Below, in pieces: positions 1 through 10,971 of a DNA stretch of 31,205 nucleotides; the stretch's first letter is position 1, and each line of letters begins with the position of its first letter. Below the pieces are notes generated by a model that was not told where the DNA came from, searched no databases, and saw only the letters and a program-made list of their open reading frames with translations. Position numbers and translations under genes: made by a program. This DNA comes from Zygnema cylindricum (lineage: Eukaryota > Streptophyta > Zygnematophyceae > Zygnematales > Zygnemataceae). The DNA is taken from assembly GCA_037447655.1 (NCBI GenBank), contig JBBHKE010001999.1, positions 64,001-95,205 on the forward strand, in the 5' to 3' direction.

Positions 1-1120
1 CACATTTCTGTTTCCGTGGAATTTCGACCTCGTTTTTCGCTTCCAACTCCTCATCCAATAGGAGTTCATCGTCCTCGTCCTCGGATTCCGCCACATGTAC
101 CTGTGTCACAAGGGCCTTTTTCTTTCCTCTCGGGGGTCCACCAGTCTGCCCCTCCTTTAACCGCAGCTCGGTTAACTTAGTGCATTCAGCCATATAGTGC
201 TCGTGTTTCTTACAAAAATGGCACAATCCCTTGGGAGTCGTTGGTCCGAACTCCTCGGTCTGATTTTTCTGCACCTCCCCTCGATAATTTCCAACATGTT
301 TTCTGGAATCATTCTTTCTCCAATCAGTCCCAACTGCCAAAGCTTGCCCACTCTTTCCTCCCCTTCGGATCTCAATTGTATTCTCCCGAACGAGAATCAT
401 TCCTACCACTGAAGTCTAAATCCACCTTGAGTCCGCCAAGACCTGCACACGGTTTACTATGTTCTTGAACTCCTCAGGTAACTTCATATGTAAACAGTTA
501 ACCTTTTCCTTTTCACTAAATTCTTTTCCAGCAATTTCTAGTTCCATGAAAAGTGTAGCAAGCTCATTTCAAAAATCCAACATCTTCCCCCCTTTCTATA
601 CATACTCCTTAATTTTCTGATGAGCCAACTGTTGTTGCTGAATCGTACCACTTCGGTACATCTCTATGAGAGCCATCCAAAGATCAGATGCTCTCCCTAC
701 CTGCAAATCGGGAGATGCAAGCCCTTGAGTAAGTTGGCGGAGGATGAAGTGCTTAGCCACCATATTGTTGAAGTCCCACGTATCGATATCATTCTCCTCG
801 TTCCTCGGAATTGGTGACATGAATGCCGAACCGGTTGCTATTGGTGTGATTGTCTCCTTCTCCTTTCCTTTGTCCACCACCTCTCCTTCCTTTGTCTCCT
901 CCGTTGAAGATGGATCTGCATCTCTAGTGAATCTGCCTCCTGTAAACCCTGGAGGTATCCCAAGACTGGATGGACGCCTCACCAGTCCACTCAATATTCC
1001 CCAAAACCGTTTCTCACATAGAGTTTCTGTCATCATACTTTCCCAATATATGAAGCCAACTCCATTGAATATGGCCACCCTAGTTGGTGGGCCCATAACC
1101 TGCAACTCTGAGACCTCCAT
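1..1120 (-). pseudogene. copia gag (nucleocapsid), decayed, partial
   Basis: The first ATG (1118-1120) is just inside the LTR, and the reading frame runs through the PBS, as in copy C. The start reads MEVSELQVMGPP. Later parts share SGTIQQQQLA with copy C, then a basic region, then the zinc knuckle CHFCKKHEHYMAEC near 180-230, and finally an acidic EDEDDELLLDEELE stretch. The frame is broken by TAG at 594-596, TGA just downstream, and TAG at 416-418 where copy C has a Trp codon. Gag would coat element RNA in virus-like particles. The 3' portion and pol lie outside the window. Confidence 0.8.
1086..1100 (-). other. Primer-binding site complementary to initiator tRNA-Met anticodon arm
   Basis: The minus strand reads GGTTATGGGCCCACC directly after the LTR's CA. 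This is the exact complement of the plant initiator tRNA-Met anticodon stem-loop (GGTGGGCCCATAACC) and not of the tRNA 3' end. Drosophila copia has a PBS of this type and is primed by a 5' half-molecule of initiator tRNA. The match to the tRNA rests on recalled plant tRNA sequence. The site recurs in copies B and C. Confidence 0.8.
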
Positions 1121-1565
1121 AGGACCTCAAAGTAGGCAACTCACACGAAGCCTTTAGGATAACCCTGACCCCATTGTGTTTCAGCAAGAATAGCTGCCAC
1201 TCTGGCAGAAAAAAACTCCGACCACCTTCACCTTGTTATGTTAAGACTCCCGTGAGTCGATAACAAAAAGAATCTTTGAATTTTCTCCCCTGAGCAGTAA
1301 GTTATGAAGGGTCAAAGTTGACCTTTTGTATAGGAGCTCTCTGGGAGAGAGGGTCTAATCTATCAAAAGTTTTTAAGTCCTATCTCTCTCTAAAACTCTA
1401 TCTTCTGAAATACAGCACCAATCATAAGAGTGTATTGTACATAAAGGTACATGTGCCGATGTACTTTGTGTATGGCCATTGTACAACATGGCCAACAAGT
1501 CGACACATGTCATTTTTGGATTCGTTCCCGGAATCCCCAGAGATGCCGAAATCCAATGTGATTGT

Positions 1566-1590
1566 GCCACGTGGCAATTGATGTGACGTC
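1566..1590. promoter_or_regulatory. G-box and CRE-like (TGACGTC) sites in LTR A
   Basis: The palindrome GCCACGTGGC (1566-1575) contains the CACGTG core bound by plant bZIP/bHLH factors. TGACGTC (1584-1590) is a C-box/CRE-type core. The CACGTGGC site recurs at corresponding places in the other LTRs. A role in stress-responsive transcription is inferred from motif type only. Confidence 0.4.
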
Positions 1591-1860
1591 GACCATAAAC
1601 CCACCGAAAACTCATTCCGCGATCTCGGCATGCTTCGTGGCCGTCCGATGAAGTCAGATTACAATCGTGGCCGTCATAAATACTTGCGCACTATTTGTTT
1701 CGCCTTCGAAACAAAATGCGCGGTATCCGTTTCGGATGTTCCGTGGCCGTACATTACAACTGTGTCTATGTCTAAATATTCCGTTGAATGAAATAGGCTA
1801 CATGTTAACATCTAAATAATTACGAAACCCTATATGTCCAACCATGATGCCAGACTAACT

Positions 1861-1917
1861 GGCTAACGCTACCGGCTATGTTGACGAACGGTATGTACCA
1901 GGTTCAAATTCAGGGTC
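1861..1917 (+). other. tRNA-like block in LTR A (antisense to the element)
   Basis: A D-arm-like stretch (GGCTAACGCTACCGGCTA) is followed about 20 bp later by a T-arm-like hairpin at 1898-1914. That hairpin has a 5-bp stem (four pairs, one of them G-T) around the loop TTCAAAT, which fits the B-box/T-loop consensus. Equivalent blocks sit in all the other long LTRs here, always on the strand opposite to the element's sense. It could be a tRNA-derived SINE relic or an internal Pol III promoter. Confidence 0.5.
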
Positions 1918-2300
1918 CGTCAATTTCTTTTTTGGTAAATCTAAAAAAATCTACAACCCGTAACTCTATCTCTAATCAGCATAGGCAGCCATGGCTCTAG
2001 CACCCTCTTCAACCTTCAGTGACTACGACAAGTGTGGGAGCTGAAGAGAGAAGTTAAAGGCAGACTGCCTCGGCTTCTATTCTGCATTTTGTAAAACCTA
2101 GAAAATTCTAAAATAACCTTTTATTTCTACAGCAGTCTACCTCTAACTTCTCTCTCCAACTCTCAAACTTGTCGCAGTTACAGAGAAATTGGATAGGAAG
2201 CTAGAGCCATGGCTACCTAGGCTATCCAAAGGTTTACGGGATATAAATGTTAGTTTATTTACCATTAGGGGTTTATTTTCTAAAAGAATACATGATTCCA

Positions 2301-2371
2301 CCAAGATTTGATCTTGGTACCTGCCGGACGGTAAACAGCCGGTAGCCGGTAACTTTAACCGTTAAGTCTAG
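2301..2371 (-). other. tRNA-like block in solo LTR (antisense to the LTR)
   Basis: On the minus strand a D-arm-like TTAACGGTTAAAG is followed by a T-arm: a perfect 5-bp stem CCAAG/CTTGG (2301-2317) enclosing the 7-nt loop ATCAAAT. The stem differs from that in LTR C (ACAGG/CCTGT), yet both pair perfectly, so pairing is kept while sequence changes. Confidence 0.5.
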
Positions 2372-2724
2372 ATATAGTGTTACGCATTATGGGGTTTGAT
2401 AATTATTTAAACATTAATACGTAGGATAGTTCATTTAGGTGAAACAGTTTTACGGGAGACATAGAGCCAGTAATGTAAAAGTACGGATTACGGTCCACAT
2501 AAGAAACAAATACCGCGCATTTATTTATTACGGCAACGATTAAATGTGAATTTAATTGTACGGCCGAAAATAAACGTCGAGATTGCTCAAGAGGATTTTG
2601 GCGGTTTTTGGTCATCGCCACATCGGATGACACGTGGCGGAATGACATTAGATCGTGGCATCTTTGAGGATTAACGGTGCGAATCCGGATATACCACGTG
2701 TCGACATTTAGGCCATGTCGTACA

Positions 2725-2876
2725 ATGTTTGTACAGAAAGTACATTGGCAACTGTACTTTTGTGTACCAAGGAGTAATCTGATAGGCTATGTACATCAGT
2801 AGATAGAGTTTGTGAGAGAGATAGGACTTAGAAAAATTAGGAAATAGGACCCTCTCTCCTGGAGAGCTTCTGTACA
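2725..2876. promoter_or_regulatory. Cluster of GTAC cores in the LTR
   Basis: Seven GTAC tetramers fall within about 150 bp (for example in CGTACAATG, TGTACAGAAAGTACATTGG, TGTACTTTTGTGTACC). GTAC is the core recognised by plant SBP/SPL factors, including copper-response elements. Similar clusters occur in the other LTRs. Other repeats in this window are also GTAC-rich, so this may not be LTR-specific. Confidence 0.3.
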
Positions 2877-3104
2877 AAAAGGTCAACTTTGACCCTCCAT
2901 AACTTACTGCTCAGGGGAGCAAATTCAGATATTCTTTTTGCTATCCACTCAAAGGAGTCTTGCCTTCACATGGATGAAGTTGGTCAGAGTTTTTGTTTGC
3001 AAGGGTGACAGTTGTTCTTGCTGAAACACAAAGGGGTCAAGGTTATCCTTGAGGCTTCTTTGAAGTTGTCCACTCTGAGTACTTATGGTGGTCTCAGAGT
3101 TTCA

Positions 3105-4099
3105 CTAATGGTATGTGTGACTGCTAGTGACGTGGCTCCATGGATGCACAAAACTAAATTTTTTGGGGAGTGTTATTTTGGAAAAGTTAGTTTCGTGCGT
3201 ACGCAAAGTTTCATGCTTACGCGAGGTTTCGTGCGTACTCAACGCAAAATTTAGTTCGTAACTACCTATAAAATTTAGCGTGGAGGCTTCTATGGTTTCA
3301 TTGATTGGGGGAGTAAATGTACAGATAAATTAAAGCGACGTAATGAACAAATTGAGTGGCTCTAAATGCGATGGGAAATGGACGGCAGATCGCAAAGCGA
3401 TCTGATGTGAAAAATATGAAGTGATTCAAAATGTACGTCGGCCGTACGAAACATATTTGCGACAGCTGCATATATCGCAAAGGACACGGTTTCGGTACAA
3501 ACAAGTTTTGGAGGGTACGGTATCACTTCGACAAAGTGGTTCATAATAAATTTGAACTGTAGACGGCGTCCGCCGATATTTTTGTGGGTGCACACTATTT
3601 ATGATGATGTTTTACCAAGTGGACCGTACGTATGTGATGTCGCTTTGCTACGTGTAATTTTCCTCAAGTGACTAAGCAAGTTGACGCTTAGTATGCGGAA
3701 TTTGTGGAGATGTCGGTGTTAATATTTTATAAAATAGAAATTTTTGTCTTTTTTCTAATTAGTTTATTAGTGTAGATTCATTCATTCTAACATACCTCGA
3801 ATTTTTAGGGTCTACTCACATTAATTTAAATAGGTGGTAGATAACGTTTGAGTGGTATGTCTCCGTACATTTAGTAGTGAACTCTTTGAGTATAACTTGT
3901 AGGACTTAGACTATTTTTATTATCACAACTGAGTTTATCAAAGACATGGCACACGGTTTTTCTGCAACTTTGACCTATTATTGTTATCACTCTGATTGTT
4001 ATTTTGATGCGAAACTTTGTGAATATATTATGTGATCTAGAAACTATATTTGTGTGTAGTTTCAGTCTGTTCTGTTGTTTTTGGAGAATTGTGTGAGGA
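3105..4099. other. Intergenic, no gene recognised
   Basis: No supported coding region. Near 3185-3245 a short motif of the form GTTTCGTGCGTACGC is repeated three times with changes. The rest is A+T-rich with no ORF resembling a known family. Confidence 0.5.
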
Positions 4100-4355
4100 G
4101 TCTACCTGGTTAGTTTCGTAAGTTGTCAAATGTTTTTGGGAAACTCTGCAGCTGATAACTTTAGGATGCTTTGGTGGATTTGGCTGTAACTGTGGGAGTT
4201 TACACTATCTATGATATACTGCATGTAGTCTACCTGGTAAGTTTGGTAAGCTGTCAGATGTTTTTGGGAAACTGTGCAACTCATATCTTTTGGATGCCTT
4301 GTGGATTTGGCTCTAACTGTGGGAGTTTACAGTATCTAGGATATACTGCATGCTG
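4100..4355. repeat. Tandem duplication, 128-bp period, two copies
   Basis: GTCTACCTGG begins at 4100 and again at 4228. The two copies stay aligned through GTTTTTGGGAAACT, GGATTTGGCT and ATATACTGCATG. Short ORFs inside show no family resemblance. Confidence 0.75.
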
Positions 4356-5670
4356 GAGAAGTTTCAGTTGCTTTTGGTTATTGTGGAGTAATCTGTGCTG
4401 TCTGATATACAAATATTTTTGGGTGTAGTATATGGTGCTTCCGAGAGTAATGCATAGCTGAAATAGGCTATGGACAACAGAAATAACCTAAAAGAAGTGT
4501 TATGGCGAGGCTAAAGACAAATTTAAGTGTTAGCAACTTGTTTAACATGTAAGAACTAAAGGTACGTCCCCATGTATTAAAGTATCGAATTTAATACGTC
4601 GTTTTCACCTAAAAGATAGTTCCATACGAGAAAAACATTAGACGTACAAAAAAATCAATTATTTAAAAGTACCGCAAACGTGAAGTCGATACTTTGAATG
4701 TACTTCATGTTTGTCGTCATATGAACGCATTTTGGCATTTTACTTTTTTCGACCTTTGGCAAGAGAATCCAACCCGTCAAAAACTTTTATCAAAAATCTC
4801 CTCATGACTGGATTTCAGAGGAAGTATCACCTAAAAAACGAATAAAAATTGACACACGCCCGCGACACACGAGTGGGAAAATTTTGGGAAGAGGGAGAGT
4901 GCTCGCTATTTTTCTCCTTGCCTGTCACGCGGATGTATGTAAAAGACGATCATGTACGGAAAAAAATTTGCAGGGGTCTCAGACCTCCACTTTCATTCAT
5001 GGGTCCTCAGTAGAATTTTGCGTCGTCGTTGCCTCTCCCCACTCCCTCTCACACTAACACTTTTATCTCACACTTTTTTGAACGAGGCACGACAAAACTG
5101 GTATGAAATGAAAAATATTTCAAAAATAATTCTTTAGACTACCTCTATGTATATTTTTGTGGGAAGTAGAGCCAAAAAAATCAAGAAAACAAAATCAAGT
5201 ACCCATGGCCAAAAGTTTTTGAATTTATGACGTCGACGTTGAGCCTGACATCACAATGTCACAAAACCCTTAAAATCTACCATGTCACAAAATTACAAAA
5301 ATCTACATGTCTACTCCTGTCGATGTTTTTGTTGGCGTCACCAACTTCGTAGTCGTTGTTAACCAGCACAAAGTTGTCTGTACGTCTACAACTGTCACAT
5401 ATCAAGGTTTCGATTTCATTTTCGCACATTAGGGCGCTCTTCAAAGTAGTACAGAGCACTTCACTATAGTCCAAAATACTTTTTCAAAAAACCATTTACA
5501 TATGGACGTACTCTAAGGTTGTGTGCCTATGTAACTAAGACTTTGAAATGTAAATTAGATTTTAGCACAGATTTTATAATGTAACTTTTCAAATTGTTCC
5601 TGTGTCTATCATTAGTTGCGCCTTCATACTTCATATATGTGACAGTTGTAGACGTTCACAAAATGTGCCA
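4356..5670. other. Intergenic, with an interspersed repeat near 4920-5110
   Basis: No gene recognised. The stretch at about 4920-5110 is related, in inverted orientation, to 17035-17200. Both share GAATGAAAGTGGAGGTC (minus strand here), followed by a CGTACATG-type motif and a CGC(T)TGAC motif. The remainder is A+T-rich. Confidence 0.45.
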
Positions 5671-6126
5671 TGCAATTCTGTGTCCCTCATTGGACTACAG
5701 ATTTGATGAAGCCTCTAGATAGCTTTTGGCATAACCTTCTTCAGTTAGGATCACAGACACTCAAGTATGCAAACAAGCAATCTGACTGCACCCTTGTGCA
5801 GTCTCGACTTCCGTGAGTCCTCAACAAAATAAATCACTGAAAATGCCCAACCACGCGATTAAATCTTTAGTGGCAAAAGATGCCAAAATATATAGAAGCT
5901 CATTGGGAGAGAGGCGGCAACCTCCTAAATCTCTTAAGTCCTAAACCCCTCTCACAACTCCTATTTACAGATGTACAAACCAATCAGAGAACTGTCAAGT
6001 ACAGAAAGGTACTATGGCCACTGTACTTTCTGGACGGTCTGTGTACGACTCGCCCATTGAGTGGACGCCTGTCTCTTGCGGACTCGCCCTCATGCTCTCT
6101 GGGATTCGCGCTTTCCAATGTTATCT

Positions 6127-6138
6127 TGCCACGTGGCA
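6127..6138. promoter_or_regulatory. G-box palindrome in 3' LTR of copy B
   Basis: TGCCACGTGGCA is a perfect palindrome around CACGTG. The same site is at 11474-11485 in the 5' LTR, and related sites occur in the other LTRs. Confidence 0.4.
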
Positions 6139-6365
6139 CCAGGTCATGTCACGCTCGGAAACCGCCAAAACACCCATTCCGCGATCTTAGCGATGATGCG
6201 CGCCGTCAGATCAAAAACGACTTTGAATGCTAGCCGTTGAAAATCGATGTCCAGTAAATTTGTTTTTATGTTACATGTTCGTAGTTTTGTAAATCACATT
6301 AGTTAATTTTGACATATTTAAATACTTATCATACCCCATGTATTCTAACGGACATCAACAACAGA

Positions 6366-6420
6366 CTTGCTAAAGCTGACGGCTACGCCTCGCCCTGTTG
6401 GAGGTTCGAGTCCTGCTTGA
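6366..6420 (+). other. tRNA-like block in 3' LTR of copy B (antisense)
   Basis: GCTAAAGCTGACGGCTACGCC is followed by GGAGG TTCGAGT CCTGC (6400-6416): a T-arm with four of five pairs around the canonical loop TTCGAGT. GGTTCGAGTCC matches the Pol III B-box consensus exactly. The block lies on the plus strand, opposite to the element. Confidence 0.55.
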
Positions 6421-6749
6421 CTTAACCTTTTTGGTAGAAGTGACTTATGTCACTTCTTCTGACCTGCCTAAGGTGCTAAGGCACCTATGGCTCCACCATC
6501 CTCTCTCTCCTTTAGTGACTACGACAAGTATGTGGGATAGAGGGGAGAGGTGGAGGCAGACTGCCTACGCTTTTCTTTTCTATTTTCACTAAGCTATTCA
6601 GACCTAGAAAATACTTTATAAATCTAATAATTGAAAACTACCTTTAATTTCTAGTCAAATTTAACCTTTTATTTTAAACCACACTTCTCTCTGCAATATT
6701 TCAATTTGGGTGAGGGCACAGGTTTAGTCATCATATCAGCAATCATTTC

Positions 6750-7337
6750 TCAATCTTCTTTATACACAAGATTTACAATCTTATTTTCCACTTTTTCCCT
6801 CACAAAACTTAGCCTTGTGTCAATGTGTTTAGCTTTCAAATGATGTTTTGGATTGGCTGCAATAGGAATTGTAGCCTGATTATCACAGAAGACTTCATGC
6901 ACCTTTTTCTTCATGTACCCCAGTTCTTGCAGCAAAAACTTTACCCACATCAATTCTTTTACAGTAGAACAAGAGGCCATGTACTCAGCCTCCATAGTGG
7001 ATTGAGCAACCACCTTTTGTTGCTTGCTACTCCAACAGCAAGCACCTTCCCCCGCATACAATACATACCCAGAGGTGCATCTCCTCATAGGTGCATCTCC
7101 ATAACTGGCATCACTCTAAGTGGTGATGTGAGTGTGCTCCCCTCCCAAATGCAACCGTAACTCCTTTGTACCCACCACATATCTCATGACTCTCTTTGCC
7201 GCCTCCTAGTCTCTCTTTCTAGGATCATTAAGACTCCTATTGAGAACTCCAACTGCTGCTGCTATGTCCGGCCTAGTACAATTCCTAAAGTAGGTTAGAC
7301 TTCCTACAACATGTCTGTAAGGAATATACTTCATAAA
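6750..7337 (-). pseudogene. copia RNase H domain (copy B)
   Basis: In the same frame as the RT upstream. Shows the connection PYRHVVGSLTYF, then EAAKRVMRY, SDASYGD, STMEAEYMA and CDNQATIPIAANP ... KHIDTR ... REKV, the usual copia RNase H order with acidic residues still visible. In-frame TAGs at 7206-7208 (where the family has a conserved Trp before AAKR) and 7116-7118 break it. RNase H would degrade the RNA strand during reverse transcription. Confidence 0.85.
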
Positions 7338-8885
7338 CTATCTTTCTTTGGGAATCATCTGATCCTCTAAGATTATCACTCCCTCCCCTACACTCCCATC
7401 ACTTTTTTTCTTCAAGTCCATGGTAGCGGTACAACTTTTTGCCTTTTTCATTTGGAACTTCTCGAGCATATTCTCTATAGTTTCTTTCTGAGTAAGTCTG
7501 ATAATCCTATTTCCCCTATCTTTTTCCATTTGTATCCCCAAGATATATCTTGCCTCTCTTAGATCTTTCACATCAAACGTGCTTCTAAGATCTTTCTTTA
7601 ACCTATTGATATTTTCGATGGATTTACTTAACACCAGCAAATCATCCACATAGATTGCAATAAAATAAACACCATTGTCATCCTCAAACATATTAATAGA
7701 ATGGTCTGAAGTGATTCGGATATATCCCAGGCTGGTGAGAAACTCATCTAGTTTCTTAATCCATTGCCTAGGAGCCAGCTTCAGTCCATATAACGACTTT
7801 ATAAGTCTGCAGACTTTGCTCTCCTCACCTTCCTCTATAAAACCTTATGGTTGCCGCATGAAGATTTCTTCCTCTAGTTCACCATTGAGGAAGGCAGTCT
7901 TAATATCCATCTTGTGTATTTCCATGTCTTGCGCTGCTGTTAGACTAAGGAGAATCCTTACTGATGGGAACCGTACCACATGAGCAAAGGTCTCTTCATA
8001 GTCTATACCTTCTTTTTGAGTGAGCCCCTTTGCTACCAACCGAGCCTTATATCTTTCAATGGTGTTATCACGGTTTAGTTTCAGTTTAAACACCCATTTG
8101 CACCCGATTGCTTTTTTGTTCGGAGGACAGTCCACAGGTTCCCAAGTATTTGCTTCCATAATGGATGCCATCTCATCATTTATGGCTCTAACCCATCTAT
8201 CTTTCTCAATACTGTCCATTGCCTTTGAGTATGACTGAGGCTCATCAGGGTGAGACATCTTAGTTACCTTGTGAGCGATTTGTCTTTCCTGCAGCCTTTT
8301 GCTGATCCTTCGTCCTCCTTCAAAGTCGGAAGCTAGGATGGAGGGAAGTCTCGGGTTCCTCCTCACTGTCTCATTAGCTCCCCTATCCATGGAAGTTGGT
8401 TTCATTTCCTCCTCTTCTGTCTCCTCGAAGAGCGTAGAGATATGGACGGATTCTGGTTTATCTTCTTCATCGTGGATCTCCCCTGAATTTGCAATCACTT
8501 TTTCACTCATGGTTCTTCTGGGAAGATCCAAGTCTTCCTCACCCTTAGCCTCAAAGCTGATGTTTATATTCTTGGTGTATTTAAAAGGGTTAAATGACTT
8601 CCCTTCATCCATAGCAACTAGATGTTTTACCACTATGATATCTTGTTTAGGTAGGTCATAGACTCTATATCCCTTGACATCCTCATCATATCCCACAAAA
8701 TATCCCGGTTTCCCTTTACCATGTAATTTCCATTTCTTCCTATCTGTGTCAAGACTGTAAACTTGACCCCCGAATACTTTCAGGTGCGAAATATTTGGTT
8801 TACTTCTAACCAATCTCTCATAAGGTGTTAATCCTTTCACATTTGAGGTAAGGACTCTATTCTTGATGTAGTTAGCACAGTTCAT
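7338..8885 (-). pseudogene. copia reverse transcriptase with upstream linker (copy B)
   Basis: The longest open stretch (346 codons, 8885-7845) begins in the integrase tail (NCANYIKNRV, GYFVGYDEDVKGYRVYD), passes an acidic/basic linker, and enters RT at KAIGCKWVFKLK, ARLVAKG and HKMDIKTAFLNGELEEE. A TAA at 7845-7847 replaces the Glu expected in QPEGF. The frame then continues unshifted through SLYGLKLAPRQW to the catalytic YVDDLLV and LGIQMEKDR, ending at TAG 7338-7340. Catalytic Asp pair and palm motifs are present. The protein would copy element RNA into DNA but cannot be made whole here. Confidence 0.9.
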
Positions 8886-8888
8886 GGC

Positions 8889-9533
8889 CTAAGCCTAAAA
8901 TCTTTTTCCTATCGTTTAGTCGGCCAATATACTACATACACTATCTCCTAGTGTCCGGTTCAACCTCTCAGCTACCCCATTTTGTTGTGGATTATAAGGT
9001 ACAGTTTTCTGATGTTGAACTCCCTCCTCCCTCAGATATTCCTCAAAGTGGTTAGAGGTATATTCTTCCCCATTGTCACTTCTAATCCTCTTAATGGGGA
9101 TTCCGTGCAGCTTCTCACTACAGGCTTTATATTCTTTGAAGTAAGTAGGTGCTTCAGACTTTGTTTTTAGGAAGTAGACTCCACAATATCTGGACCAATA
9201 ATCAGTCATTCTTATCATGGACCTCTTACCTCCTATAGAGGGTGCTTTTGTTGGTCCCTAGATATCTGTGTGGACCACATCTAGTACTTTCTCACCTTTA
9301 TATGTGATTGTTTTGGGAAATGGAAGTTTGTGAGCCTTACCTTGGGCACAGCCACTACAAACATCCACCATTTCATTTTCACCAAACTGAATCCCCTCTA
9401 CTTCACCAAGCTTCTTCACTTGCCCTTGCCTATCAAAGTGCACATGCCCCAACCGCTTATGCCACATCATCAAGTTTGGGACACCAACATAATAAGCATT
9501 ATTCTTTTCATTACTCAAGTTAAGTCTAAACAT
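8889..9533 (-). pseudogene. copia integrase (copy B)
   Basis: Holds the HHCC zinc site (HKRLGHVHFD ... CSGCAQGK) and the DD35E core: the Asp of VVHTDI, the Asp of RSDNGEEY, and the Glu of NGVAERLNRTL. Broken by TAG 9258-9260 (copy C has TGG there: DIWGP), TAA 8916-8918, and two TAGs at 8895 and 8889 within the family motif FWAEAM. All pieces share one frame. Integrase would insert the cDNA into chromosomes. Confidence 0.88.
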
Positions 9534-9929
9534 TCCTTGGCTACCCTTATCTGCTATGAAGTAGACTTCATCCCCATACTTAGCTGTAAAGACTCCCTAT
9601 CTAGTGAAGGTATTAAACTCCTTATCATCTAGTGCAGAAGTAGAGACAAGATTTTTGCTCAGTTGAGGAATATAAAGTACATTTGAGAAGGTGAGTATGG
9701 AAGTCTTACCCTTTACTAAGACTTTCAGATCCACCTATCCAACTAGATCTGTAGAAACTAGTATCCCATCCCCAAACTATATCTCTATAGCGGGGATCTT
9801 TCTTAGCTTGGTAAAAAGGTGCCTGTCACGACACATATGCAAGGATGCACCTGAATTGATGATCCATTCTTTGTGTGGAGGTTCTCAAATAGCTCCAAGG
9901 GCAAACTTTTGTTTTAGAGGAATCTCCTT
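9534..9929 (-). pseudogene. copia protease (copy B), catalytic Asp changed to Asn
   Basis: The active-site motif expected as DSGA reads NSGA (WIINSGASLHMC). The codon at 9855-9857 is AAT on the minus strand, so the catalytic aspartate is lost. Downstream segments (LKVLVKGKTS, LYIPQLSKNLVSTS) follow copia layout and align with copy C. In-frame TAGs include 9777-9779 (Glu in copy C) and 9597-9599. In a working element this enzyme cuts the Gag-Pol polyprotein. Confidence 0.78.
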
Positions 9930-10956
9930 CTACTCCAAGTTCTCTTCCAGAAGAAGCTCTCCATCCTCCTCCTCGGAGAAGTCATCCTCCTCGGCCTCCC
10001 CTTTCACTTGTGTGACCACAAGTGCCTTTTTTTTTCCCCCAGAAGAACCTCCTCCATGGTTTTCTAAAAGCCTTAGCTCTAACAGCTTGATGCAATCATC
10101 TATGAAGTGTCCCGACTTTTTGCAAAAATGACAAAGGCCCTTTGGAGGCCTCGGTCCTCCGGTCTGATCCTTCTCTCCCTTGAAGTTGTCATATGGCTTC
10201 CTCAAATCCTTCCCCCACCGGTCCGTTCCTGCAGCTAGAGCTTGAACGCTCTTTCCTCCTTTCCGAATCTCGATAGTGTTCTCTTGCACAAGTATCGCCC
10301 GTACCACTATGTTCCACTTCCACGAATTGTCATCCATTTCCAGTACTCGGTACACTATGTTCTCAAACTCATTAGGCGGCTTCATGATGAGAGTTTTTAC
10401 TTTCATCATCATTGTACCAGTCCACTTGGTACTCTCCATCTCCATATACAAACAAGAGAGGTCATTACAATAGTCTAGTATTTTCCCCCCTTTGTAGGTA
10501 TACTCTTATAACCGTTGCTCGACCAATTAGAGCTCCTGAATGGTATCTGCTCTATAGATCTCCACTAAGGTCTCCCACAACTCCTCGGCCATAAAGATGT
10601 AGAGAGGGGAGGTTGCCAAAGCTTGAGTAAGATGCCTTAGAATGAAGTGCCTGGCGTGAATATCGTTTTCTTCGGTCTACACAACCGCCCTTTGGCTTGC
10701 CGTGGTGAAATGTGTTAGAGGTGTAGCCTTCCTTATCCCCTTTTTGGACACACTACTATCTCCGTTGTCTGCCTCCTCCGTTGGAACAAATACTGCTACA
10801 GAAAGCCTCACTCCACTAAACCTTAGTGGAATTCCTTAAGATGAACGTTTCACTTGTCCAATGACGATACCACAGTATCATTTTCCTCACAAAGCCTTTA
10901 CCATTATGGCTTCCCAATAAATGAACCCAGATCCGTTGAAAATGGGCACCCTAGAG
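9930..10956 (-). pseudogene. copia gag (copy B)
   Basis: The open stretch 10451-9930 carries NEFENIVYRVLEMDD, a basic segment, and the zinc knuckle CHFCKKSGHFIDDC (CX2CX4HX4C), then a Lys/Gly run and an acidic tail. The frame is the same as pol. Upstream, up to the PBS at 10957, gag homology to copies A and C continues (for example around the FIYWE motif near 10915) but is broken in several places. Confidence 0.8.
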
Positions 10957-10971
10957 GGTGGTCCCATAACA
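10957..10971 (-). other. Primer-binding site of copy B (degenerate half-tRNA-iMet type)
   Basis: The minus strand reads TGTTATGGGACCACC, 13 of 15 identical to the site in copies A and C. It lies directly beside the LTR's terminal CA. Confidence 0.72.

Larger units (their letters stand above)
1..2131 (-). mobile_element. Ty1/copia element copy A, 5' portion (runs off left edge)
   Basis: Read on the minus strand: a 5' LTR (2131 to 1101), a primer-binding site (1100 to 1086), and a gag reading frame that continues to the window edge. The gag carries a CX2CX4HX4C zinc knuckle. Protease, integrase and RT would lie left of the window. The outer LTR end (TGTAGAAAT on the minus strand) abuts position 2132, which is inside a plus-strand LTR of the same family whose first ~65 bp are missing. 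This suggests copy A inserted into that LTR. The gag is interrupted by stops, so this copy is not functional. Confidence 0.85.
1101..2131 (-). repeat. 5' LTR of copia copy A
   Basis: 1031 bp, with TG...CA ends when read on the minus strand. The inner end (TGCAACTCTG on the plus strand) lies directly beside the PBS, and the outer end is TGTAGAAAT. The same end sequences and order of blocks recur in the LTR at 12842-13915. It contains a U3 hairpin block, a tRNA-like block on the opposite strand, a CACGTG G-box and several GTAC cores. Confidence 0.82.
2132..3104 (+). repeat. Solo copia LTR, 5'-truncated by copy A
   Basis: Matches the LTR of copy C (12842-13915) from its GCAGTCTA block through to the terminal GTCTCAGAGTTTCA, but lacks the first ~65 bp. 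Flanking DNA after 3104 (CTAATGG) shows no PBS or gag, so this is an LTR without internal sequence, most simply a solo LTR left by LTR-LTR recombination. The missing 5' end is expected beyond the window's left edge, on the far side of copy A. Confidence 0.78.
5671..6636 (-). repeat. 3' LTR of copia copy B
   Basis: Aligned end to end with 10972-11982. The outer end TGCAATTCTGTGTCC is shared. The inner end has lost the terminal TG and is placed by homology. Contains a G-box palindrome (6127-6138), a tRNA-like block (6366-6420, plus strand) and a U3 hairpin block near 6490-6570. Apparent ORFs inside this LTR are not coding. Confidence 0.82.

Noticed and set aside
5880-6233. 117-codon open frame in the 3' LTR of copy B
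   Set aside because: It lies wholly inside an LTR, is not kept in the sister LTR at 10972-11982, and has no family resemblance.
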